A DNA stretch of 59,555 nucleotides from Azospirillum isscasi (GTDB taxonomy: Bacteria > Pseudomonadota > Alphaproteobacteria > Azospirillales > Azospirillaceae): the NCBI RefSeq assembly GCF_030849505.1, contig NZ_JAUJFI010000013.1, positions 1-59,555 of the forward strand. The letters are read 5' to 3'. The position numbers were made by a program, and so were the translations under genes. How positions within the stretch are numbered: the first letter of the stretch is position 1; every line of letters begins with the position of its first letter. Of the stretch, positions 19,101 to 24,761 are shown in pieces. Under the pieces are notes generated by a model. That model was given only the letters and a program-made list of their open reading frames with translations, was not told where the DNA came from and did no database searches.

Positions 19101-19247
19101 GGTTTCCACCGTGACGACGGGTTCGTCGATCTTCGGGTACTCGCGCACCGACAGGCGCTGGTACGACACGATGCCGATCAGCATGAGCGCGAGGCTCATG
19201 ACCGTCGCCAGGACGGGCCGGCGGATGGAGATGTCGGAGAGGACCAT
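16125..19247 (-). CDS. RND efflux transporter permease (AcrB/HAE1 type)
   Basis: 1040 residues, the usual length. It opens with the family start MVLSDISIRRPVLATVMSLA and contains the porter domain (KGASAEIIESQVTQILEDSL) and twelve expected membrane helices. The proton-relay acidic pair of helix 4 is present as Asp400-Asp401 (GLVVDDAIVMLENIYRH). Sub-type is closer to the heavy multidrug/HAE1 group than to metal pumps. It sits in the inner membrane and would form a tripartite pump with the adapter encoded four bases upstream. No outer-membrane channel gene is in the window, so the pump probably borrows a TolC-like protein. Substrate cannot be read from sequence. Confidence 0.93.
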   Translation of the reverse strand: MVLSDISIRRPVLATVMSLALMLIGIVSYQRLSVREYPKIDEPVVTVETTYKGASAEIIESQVTQILEDSLSGIEGIDVMSSISRAEKSQITLRFRLDRNVDTAASDVRDRVGRVRAQLPNEIDEPVIAKVEADAQPIIYLAFSSDRHSPLDVTDFADRYVKDRLQNLPGVAQVRIFGERRFAMRLWLDPQRMAAYRVTPQDVENALRKQNVEIPAGRVESKAREFTVVSETDLRTPEEFDRIILRDDGGYLVRLKDVGRAELGARDERVSARFNGRGAVAIGVVKQSTANPLDVSKAVNEALPKIRAALPEGMGVDVGYDSSVFIAKSIDAVFSTIFEAIVLVVLVIFVFLRSFRATLVPLVTIPVSLIGGFALMYAFGFSVNTLTLLSMVLAIGLVVDDAIVMLENIYRHIEEGVPPFQAALQGSKEIGFAVIAMTITLAAVYAPIGFMTGRTGRLFSEFALTLAGAVIVSGFVALTLSPMMCSKLLKHQTKHNALYNAIEGLLNGLTNGYRSLLRLSLKARPLVLLVGAVVAGLSYTLFTGLKSELAPVEDRGTIVGIAIAPEGSTLDYTESYAKRMEDLFRQIPIVEKFFVVVGFPVVNQGISFVRLIDWDQRDVKQQAITAQLFPKMFGIPGILAFVTNPPSLGQSPVDKPVNFVIQSSLPYNELQKMVDGLMAEARKFPGLTNLDTDLKLNKPELRITIDRDKAADLGVDVETVGRTLETLLGGRQVTRFKKEGKQYDVVVQVGDVDRRNPDDIASIYVRGTPTAAAEAGVATSAGAMISLANLVHIEERVAPKELNHFNKLRSVTITATLAPGTSLGEALGYLQEAANRVLPVTAQTDYAGQSREFRESATGLYFVFVLALAFIYLVLAAQFESFIDPFVIMLTVPLSMTGALAALHFTGGTMNVYSQIGLVTLVGLITKHGILIVEFANQLQREGVDIRKAVEEAAVLRLRPILMTTGAMVLGAVPLANAHGAGAESRQAIGAVIVGGMMLGTFLTLFVVPTVYSYIAKKKPLPAVDDATHRPTGAQPQPAE

Positions 19248-19251
19248 GGGC

Positions 19252-20385
19252 TCAGCTCCCCGCGGGCTTGTTGTTGATCACCATCACCGGGGCGCCGTCG
19301 CGGATCTTCAACTGCCCGGCGGTCACCACCACGTCGCCGGGCTGTAGGCCGGCGGTGATCTCCACCTCGGCGTTGCGGCGTTCGCCCAGCGTGACAGGGG
19401 TCTGCACCGCCTTGCCGTCCACCACCTTGAAGACGAACTGCTTGTTGCCGAAGGCGCTGACCGCCTGCTCCGGCACCAGAACGGCGTTCGGGGTCTGGTC
19501 CAGCGTCAGCACCACCCGCGCGAACAGGCCGGGGCGCAGGGCGCCGTCGGTGTTGGGGACGCGGGCGCGGATCACCACCGCGCGCCCGTTCACGTCCACC
19601 AGCGGGTCGATGGCGAAGACCGTGCCGTCGAAGGTCCGTCCGCCGAAGGAATCCACGGCGACCTTCAGGGTCTGGCCAGTGCGGACGGTCGGCAGATACA
19701 GCTCCGGCACCCGGAAATCGAGCTTCAGGGTGTCGATGGCCTCCAGGTTCACGATGTCCTTGCCGGCGGCCACCACGTCGCCCACCGAGACCTTGCGCAG
19801 GCCCAGCACGCCGTCGAAGGGCGCCGTCAGGGTCAGCTTCTCCAGCTGCGCCCTGGCGAGCTGCACCGCGGCCTCGTCGGACTGGAGCTTGGCGAGCGCC
19901 TGCTCGCGGTTGCGGGCGGGGCCGGTGCGCTGGCGGAACAGCTCGTCGGCGCGGGCCAGCTCGGCGCGGGAGAAGGCGATGCTCGCCTGCGCCTGGGCCA
20001 GCGTGGCGCGGGCGATGGAGTCGTCCAGGCGGATCAGCACCGCCCCCTTCTTCACCGCCTGCCCTTCGTGGAAGGCGATCTCGGAGACCTTGCCTGCCAC
20101 CTCGGGCCGGATGACCACCGATTCGCTGGACAGCAGCGAACCGACCGCGGTGACCGTGCGCGAGACGGTGCCGGTCTTGACCGGCGAGGCTTCCACCGGC
20201 ATCGGCGGGGCGCCGCCCGGCGGGCCGCCCGCCGCCGGAGCGCCGGTGGAGGCGCCGCCGGGGGACGGAACCTTGCCGGCGAGCAGCGTGTTGATGGTCC
20301 CGCCCTGCTTGACGAAATACCAGTAGGCGCCGCCGCCGAGAGCGACCAGAACCAGAAGGGCGACGATGCGAAGCGTGTGGCGCAT
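19252..20385 (-). CDS. RND efflux periplasmic adapter (membrane fusion protein)
   Basis: 377 residues. A membrane anchor (LRIVALLVLVALGGGAYWYF) is followed by a Gly/Pro/Ala linker, two lipoyl half-motifs (VRPEVAGKVSEIAFHEGQ-like and LTAPFDGVLGLRKVSVGD), a coiled-coil hairpin between them (about residues 125-190) and beta-barrel and membrane-proximal domains. It links the permease gene four bases downstream to an outer-membrane channel. ATG 20385 is chosen because it starts the anchor directly; a TTG at 20448 would add 21 Arg-rich residues. Expression is probably controlled from the palindrome 90 bases upstream. Confidence 0.9.
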   Translation of the reverse strand: MRHTLRIVALLVLVALGGGAYWYFVKQGGTINTLLAGKVPSPGGASTGAPAAGGPPGGAPPMPVEASPVKTGTVSRTVTAVGSLLSSESVVIRPEVAGKVSEIAFHEGQAVKKGAVLIRLDDSIARATLAQAQASIAFSRAELARADELFRQRTGPARNREQALAKLQSDEAAVQLARAQLEKLTLTAPFDGVLGLRKVSVGDVVAAGKDIVNLEAIDTLKLDFRVPELYLPTVRTGQTLKVAVDSFGGRTFDGTVFAIDPLVDVNGRAVVIRARVPNTDGALRPGLFARVVLTLDQTPNAVLVPEQAVSAFGNKQFVFKVVDGKAVQTPVTLGERRNAEVEITAGLQPGDVVVTAGQLKIRDGAPVMVINNKPAGS

Positions 20386-20474
20386 GGATACGGAACCCGC
20401 ACAGGCCCGCCGGCCCGCCGGACGGGCGCGCGGGGCGTTTCGTGTCAACCGGGCCGCTCTCGAAGGGCGGGCGG

Positions 20475-20500
20475 TGAACTGAACTATATCGTTCAGTTCA
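20475..20500 (-). promoter_or_regulatory. Palindromic operator of the RND efflux genes
   Basis: A perfect inverted repeat with ten-base arms: TGAACTGAAC (20475-20484) and GTTCAGTTCA (20491-20500), spacer TATATC. On the minus strand the centre reads TATAGT, a good -10 hexamer, so a bound repressor would cover the promoter. An extra AGTTC half-site follows directly. The layout is typical of a TetR/AcrR-family operator, but no such regulator gene is present nearby. Confidence 0.75.
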
Positions 20501-20528
20501 GTTCCGAAGTCGAGACGGTTGCGCGCGC

Positions 20529-20894
20529 TCAGCCGATGGAGGGCGGAGGATCGGGTTCCACAACCCGGCCCTTTTCCATGTCCAGCCGCAGGCCATCGGG
20601 AAGAAACACCGTCAGATCAGCGGGTTGCCCGGGGCCGACCGCGCAACAGCCGCCACGCGGGCGGACCGGCCCGCCGTCCAGGCAGAGGCCCGGCGCGCAG
20701 CAGGGCGCCTCACCCGCAGGTAGAACCGCGCGAATCCGGTCGCCTTCGATGCGCAGATCGGCCAGCAGCGCGCCATCCGCGCCGGGCGGCGGGGTGCCCT
20801 CGCCGAGGTCCGGGGATTCGATGCGGGCGCGCTTCAACCAGAACTTCCCGGACGCCAGCAACCGCGCAAGCAGGCAGGAGGTGGACGCGCTCAT
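20529..20894 (-). pseudogene. Internally deleted cytosine-deaminase-like amidohydrolase remnant
   Basis: About 121 residues. The front (SGKFWLKRARI, LLADLRIEGDRIRAVLPAG, LCLDGGPVRP) matches the N-terminal strand domain of cytosine-deaminase-type amidohydrolases, which normally continues into PCFVDLHTHLDK. Here the sequence passes straight into what looks like the C-terminal strand domain (VGPGQPADLTVFLPDG, then RLDMEKGRVV). The whole catalytic TIM barrel with its metal-binding HxH, about 300 residues, is absent while the frame stays open. It cannot be a working deaminase. It might be a remnant or a reused beta-sandwich protein. ATG 20894 is assumed; GGGGA directly precedes it. It is upstream of the efflux genes on the same strand. 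Confidence 0.5.
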
Positions 20895-21061
20895 TCCCCG
20901 ATCCGATGCTATGGAGACAAGACTGCCGTTCAGCCGGTGGCCGATTCTGTCATGGAAGCGTAAAGGAAGTTTTGCACCGGTTGGAGCCTTGAAGAAGTCC
21001 GAAAAATCGGCGATGTGACACTCCTTGGTCCACCGACGCTCGCCGTTCCCAGGGGTGCCCG

Positions 21062-21877
21062 ATGCTGATCGCCCAGATGTCCGACCTGCATGTGACGGCA
21101 CCCGGCACCGCCCCCACCACGGACTACGACACGAACGCCCGGCTGGCCGCCGCGGTGGCCCATCTCAACGCGATGACGCCGCGCCCCGACCTCCTCCTGA
21201 TCACGGGCGACCTCGTCAACGGGCCGAAACCCGGCGAGTACGAGGCGCTGTCCGCCCTGCTGGAGCCGCTCGCCCTTCCGTTCCGCGTGGTGGCGGGCAA
21301 CCATGACGACCGCGAGGGCCTGCGCCGCACTTTTGCCGGCAGCGGCTGGATGCCGATGGAGGGCGCCTTCATCCACTACGCGGTGGAGGAGTTTCCGGTC
21401 CGCATCCTGGTGCTCGACTCGGTCGTCCCCGGAAAGGCCGTCGGCGAATTGTGCGCCGACCGGCTGTCCTGGCTGGCGGAGCGGCTGGCCGAACAGCCGG
21501 AGCGCCCGACCGTGCTGGCGCTGCACCATCCGCCCTTCGACACCGGTCTGGCCTTCCTGGACACGCTGCGCTGCCTGGAGGGGGCGGAGGAGCTGGGGCG
21601 GCTGGTGCGGAGCCACCCGAACGTGCGGGCGGTCCTGTGCGGCCACACCCACCGCCAGACCGCGGTGGCCTGGAACGGCGCGCATGGCTTCGTCGCCCCG
21701 TCGGTCGCCTATCAGATCGCGCTGGATCTGGCGCCGGAGCCGCCCTACCGCTGGACGGAGGAGCCTTCCGCCCTCGCCCTGCACCTGTTCCGCCCGGACG
21801 GCGGGGTTGTGACGCATCTGAGCGCGATCGGCGACTACCCCGGCAGGGAATTTTCCCGCAAGGCCAGAAACTCCTGA
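21062..21877 (+). CDS. Calcineurin-like metallophosphoesterase (CpdA/GpdQ-like)
   Basis: 271 residues with all metal-site motifs in order: Asp8/His10 (QMSDLHV), ITGDLV (Asp50), GNHD (Asn80-His81), ALHHPP and CGHTHRQ. The layout matches the Rv0805/CpdA/GpdQ branch, which hydrolyses cyclic nucleotides or glycerophosphodiesters with two metal ions. Which of these is the substrate cannot be decided by eye. It is cytosolic with no signal peptide. Its last 43 bases overlap the end of the convergent glycosyltransferase gene. Confidence 0.85.
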   Translation: MLIAQMSDLHVTAPGTAPTTDYDTNARLAAAVAHLNAMTPRPDLLLITGDLVNGPKPGEYEALSALLEPLALPFRVVAGNHDDREGLRRTFAGSGWMPMEGAFIHYAVEEFPVRILVLDSVVPGKAVGELCADRLSWLAERLAEQPERPTVLALHHPPFDTGLAFLDTLRCLEGAEELGRLVRSHPNVRAVLCGHTHRQTAVAWNGAHGFVAPSVAYQIALDLAPEPPYRWTEEPSALALHLFRPDGGVVTHLSAIGDYPGREFSRKARNS

Positions 21878-22695
21878 AAATTGGCGCAGCGCCCGGCCTC
21901 GTGGGCGGCCATGTAGGCGGCGTTCAACGCGCGCTTGGCCTCCAGGGCGGCGGCGAAGCGGCGGCGCAGCGAGTCGTCCGCGATCCTCAGCCCGTCGCCG
22001 TCCAGCCGCTTCAGGACGTGGCGGTAGCAGAGGTCCGCCCGCGCCCCGCTGTCGGCGGAACAGGTGATCGACCCGTCCCGCTGCCGGTATTCGTACAGCG
22101 GTTCCAGCACCAGCGGCAGGCGCCCCACCCGGTCCAGCACCTGGACGTTGAAGACCACATCGTCGCAGAAATTGACACACTCCTCCCAGCCGGGGACGAC
22201 ATCGCGGCGGACCACGAGGAACATCGGGACGGAGGTTTCCAGAAAGGCCGCGGCGTCCAGCGCCGCGACCCCGGCGTCGGGCGGGAACAGGGTGGAGAGC
22301 AGGGACCCGTCGCCGTCGCGCACCACCGCCACATTGTCCGCCGCGGCCCCCTGCTCCGCCGCCAGCGGGGCCAGCCGGGCCAGCCGGTCGGGCTCGAACC
22401 GGTCGTCGGCGTCCAGCGGGGCGACCAGGGGCATGGATGCGGCCCGCAGCCCGGCGTTGCGCGCCGCCGGGGCGCCGGACCCGACACGGCCCGTTCCGGT
22501 GAAGGTCAGGCGCGAGTCGGCGATGCCCCGGGCCTCCAGAACCGCGCGGTAGTCGGTGCCGTCGTCGCTGACCACGACCGCCTCCCAGCGGGGAAAGCTC
22601 TGCGCCAGAAGGCTGGACACGGCGCGGGCGATGGTGTCCTGCGCCCGGTAGGCCGGAATGATGACCGAGACGCCATCCCCGCTGCCCTCACCCAT
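21835..22695 (-). CDS. Family 2 glycosyltransferase
   Basis: 286 residues with a GT-A fold start: VSVIIPAYRAQDTIARAVSS, then VVSDDGTDY for nucleotide binding, and the DXD-type motif LDADDRF at Asp95-Asp98. The C-terminal half carries the acceptor-side helices (VVFNVQVLDRVGRLPLVLEP, YEYRQRDGSIT) seen in many polysaccharide and flagellin glycosyltransferases. ATG 22695 has GGAGGG just upstream; longer versions have no family support. It overlaps the metallophosphoesterase tail-to-tail. The acceptor is unknown. Confidence 0.85.
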   Translation of the reverse strand: MGEGSGDGVSVIIPAYRAQDTIARAVSSLLAQSFPRWEAVVVSDDGTDYRAVLEARGIADSRLTFTGTGRVGSGAPAARNAGLRAASMPLVAPLDADDRFEPDRLARLAPLAAEQGAAADNVAVVRDGDGSLLSTLFPPDAGVAALDAAAFLETSVPMFLVVRRDVVPGWEECVNFCDDVVFNVQVLDRVGRLPLVLEPLYEYRQRDGSITCSADSGARADLCYRHVLKRLDGDGLRIADDSLRRRFAAALEAKRALNAAYMAAHEAGRCANFQEFLALRENSLPG

Positions 22696-22766
22696 GGACC
22701 GCCCTCCGATTGTGCAAGGGGCAGTGTGCCGCTCCTTCCCGGTGGTCCGCAAGCGGCCATCCACGC

Positions 22767-22796
22767 CTTGAAGGCTAGCCTGGGCGTGACTATGAC
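22767..22796 (+). promoter_or_regulatory. Candidate promoter of the clpP-like gene (RpoH or housekeeping)
   Basis: CTTGAAG at 22767-22773, 17-base spacer, then TATGAC at 22791-22796 preceded by C. CTTGAA with a CTATNT-like -10 fits the alphaproteobacterial heat-shock sigma factor RpoH, and the same hexamers also fit sigma-70. The gap to the start codon is about 160 bases. Confidence 0.45.
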
Positions 22797-22956
22797 GGCG
22801 CCGGGGCGGGATTTGGCGTCGCGGCCCGTTGAACAAGGAACCGATACGGGCTATGTGGAGACACGAGTGGCGTGGTTCGGTCCCCATCCGACATCCCAGG
22901 CCCCCGCAAGCCAAAGCCCCCCGGTAGACACGCCGACCTCAGGGAGTTCAAAAACG

Positions 22957-23583
22957 ATGGCGCAAGACGGATACACCCGCTTCGACGACGAACCCGAGCA
23001 GGAGCCGGATGAGAAGTCGAAGGAAAGCGCCCCGCCGCCGTTCGCTGCCGTGCAGACGAACCTGTTCAAGGCGCGCACGGTGCTGATCTTCGGCCAGATC
23101 GACATGAAGCTGGCCCAGGCCGTGTCGGCCCAACTGCTGGCGCTGGCCCATGAGAGCGACGACGACATCACGGTCGTGGTGAACTCCCCCGGCGGCCACG
23201 TCGAGGCGGGCGACACCATTCACGACATGATCCGCTTCGTGAAGCCGCGCGTGAAGATGCTGGGCACCGGCTGGGTTGCCAGCGCCGGCTGCCACATCTT
23301 CCTGGCCGCGAAGAAGGAAGACCGCTACTGCCTGCCGAACACCCGCTTCCTGATCCACCAGCCGCTGGGCGGCACCGGTGGCCGGGCGACGGACATCGCC
23401 ATCGAGGCGAAGGAAATCATCCGCATGCGCGAGCGGCTGAACCGCATCATCGCGCGTGAGACCGGCCAGCCGGTCGAGAAGGTCGCCAAGGACACCGACC
23501 GGAACTATTGGATGCTGGCCGACGAAGCCCGTGAATACGGCATCGTCAGCCACATCATCGGGTCCTTCGACGAGCTGAAGTAA
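22957..23583 (+). CDS. ClpP-like serine protease subunit with Asn in place of catalytic Asp
   Basis: 208 residues: an acidic N-terminal extension (about 1-30), then a ClpP fold. The nucleophile Ser109 (WVASAGCHIF) and His134 (FLIHQPLGG) are present. The position of the third triad residue, Asp185 of the E. coli precursor in TERDRF, is Asn183 here (TDRNYW). Listeria ClpP1 has the same Asp-to-Asn change and works mainly with a second ClpP. No clpX or clpA gene is adjacent. It may therefore be a regulatory ring subunit or a weak protease next to a canonical clpP elsewhere. ATG 22957 has an AGGGAG site. A strong terminator follows. Confidence 0.88.
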   Translation: MAQDGYTRFDDEPEQEPDEKSKESAPPPFAAVQTNLFKARTVLIFGQIDMKLAQAVSAQLLALAHESDDDITVVVNSPGGHVEAGDTIHDMIRFVKPRVKMLGTGWVASAGCHIFLAAKKEDRYCLPNTRFLIHQPLGGTGGRATDIAIEAKEIIRMRERLNRIIARETGQPVEKVAKDTDRNYWMLADEAREYGIVSHIIGSFDELK

Positions 23584-23602
23584 GCGGACCGTCGGAACGC
23601 AC

Positions 23603-23633
23603 AAAGCCCCTCTCCGGCGAGAGGGGCTTTTTT
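23603..23633 (+). terminator. Strong rho-independent terminator after the clpP-like gene
   Basis: Perfect 12-base-pair stem (AAAGCCCCTCTC at 23603-23614 with GAGAGGGGCTTT at 23619-23630), four-base loop CGGC and a six-T run. Because the arms begin and end in A/T runs it could work in both directions and also serve the convergent small motility gene. Confidence 0.9.
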
Positions 23634-23684
23634 CATGCCCGCTTCCTGGCTCACGCCGTCGAAAAAAATCGACGGATCAGCCGC

Positions 23685-23900
23685 TTACACGACGATGTTC
23701 AGATTCTGCCCGCGGGTGGCCGTGACGTTCCCGCCACCGGACGGGGAAGCGCCCGTGCTGCCCTGAAGCAGCGTGGCGAGGGCCTGATCCTGCTGTTGCG
23801 CGGTCTGGTTCAGCGTCTTCACGCCGAAATCGACCTGCCCCTGCGCCTGCCGCAGGCCGATCGCCGCACCCAGGGTGGAGGATGAGATGTCGAGAGCCAT
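23685..23900 (-). CDS. Small YjfB-like putative motility protein
   Basis: 71 residues. The arrangement MALDISSSTLGAAIGLRQAQ, a central VKTLNQTAQQQDQALATLL helix and a polar tail matches the small YjfB putative-motility family (PF14070), whose members begin MDIS and carry a D/QQ-A-LL helix. The function of the family is unknown. It ends in NLNIVV, closely like the VNVVI end of the next gene upstream. ATG 23900 is preferred over an in-frame ATG seven codons earlier because the family starts here and GAAGG lies upstream. Confidence 0.6.
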   Translation of the reverse strand: MALDISSSTLGAAIGLRQAQGQVDFGVKTLNQTAQQQDQALATLLQGSTGASPSGGGNVTATRGQNLNIVV

Positions 23901-23954
23901 CGGGGGTGCCTTCAGAAGCAATCGGACATCGGACCGCGGTCCGGTCCGCGCCCG

Positions 23955-24539
23955 TCAGATGACGACGTTGACGTGCCCCGTCCCCGACGAGGCGGCGGGT
24001 GCGGCCGGGGCCGTCACCGGGGTGGAGACTACCACCGACGGGGTGGGCGCGGAAGTGCCCTGCGGCACGCCGGCGCGGTTCCCGCCGGTTCCGGTCTGGC
24101 CCGATTCTCCCCGACTCACGGCCGCGCCGGTCTGGGAGGTTCCGTTCTGGCCCACACCGCTCTGGCCGGCACTGTTCTGCTGATCCTGCCCGTCCGACCC
24201 GCCGACCACCAATTCCAACGACGCCTTGCCGCTCTTCCGGTCCTTCTGCGCCTCGCGGTATTGCCGCAGCGCCGCTTCGGTCGGAATCTGGTCGAGGGTC
24301 GCACCGTCCTCCGGGTTGCGGAACAGAAGCACCAGCCGCGACGCATCCGCGTCGTAACGGTAGGCGGTCTTGGTGTAACGCCCGGAAAGGGGATCGGGAA
24401 GAGTGCCGGATTGTCCGGTGCCCGCGTCCTTCGTGGACGGAGTCCCGGTGCCGGCCCCGGTTTCAACAGCGTCGCTGCTGCGGGCCGTCATGAAGGTCAA
24501 CGGCTTGAAGGCCGTTGCGGTGGCGGTGGCCACATTCAT
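23955..24539 (-). CDS. FlaG-like flagellar protein
   Basis: 194 residues. The only folded-looking part is about residues 50-95 (YDADASRLVLLFRNPEDGAT, LDQIPTEAALRQY), which follows the FlaG domain pattern: beta strands with a QIP motif and a helix. In FlaG proteins this region affects flagellar filament length. The rest is low-complexity Gly/Ser/Gln/Thr sequence ending GTGHVNVVI. The start ATGAATGTG at 24539 is chosen because an upstream start adds only eight residues. With the YjfB-like gene 54 bases downstream it forms a small motility pair outside any flagellar cluster. Confidence 0.55.
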   Translation of the reverse strand: MNVATATATAFKPLTFMTARSSDAVETGAGTGTPSTKDAGTGQSGTLPDPLSGRYTKTAYRYDADASRLVLLFRNPEDGATLDQIPTEAALRQYREAQKDRKSGKASLELVVGGSDGQDQQNSAGQSGVGQNGTSQTGAAVSRGESGQTGTGGNRAGVPQGTSAPTPSVVVSTPVTAPAAPAASSGTGHVNVVI

Positions 24540-24599
24540 GACATTACACCGATGATTGGACAATCCAGATCATATATTGCAGCCGCGTTCGTGCATTGT

Positions 24600-24623
24600 A
24601 AAGGGTTTGTTCACCCTTTTTCG
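24600..24623. promoter_or_regulatory. Hairpin in the divergent region between the FlaG-like and TPR genes
   Basis: AAAGGGT (24600-24606) pairs with ACCCTTT (24613-24619) around loop TTGTTC, followed by further Ts. A third AAAGGGT copy follows at 24633. It looks like a rightward terminator, yet it stands upstream of both divergent genes, so it might be a leader hairpin, an operator or the end of a short transcript. Confidence 0.4.
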
Positions 24624-24761
24624 GGCTATGCTAAAGGGTGGCGTCTTGTGGGCTGATTCTAGGGCCAAAGATTCGCATCCTAGGACCATTGACGGCGCTC
24701 CCCACCCTTCTCACAGCCGTGACGCTTGCGGACATCGGCCCGGGCGCTTAAGCCTGTGGGC

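Noticed and set aside
16161..19277. A 1038-codon plus-strand frame opposite the RND permease
   Set aside because: His/Arg/Gln-rich shadow; the opposite strand encodes a textbook permease.
21451..22956. A much longer ClpP protein starting near 21451
   Set aside because: The extra 500 residues are shadow sequence across two other genes; the conserved domain begins after ATG 22957, which has its own ribosome site.
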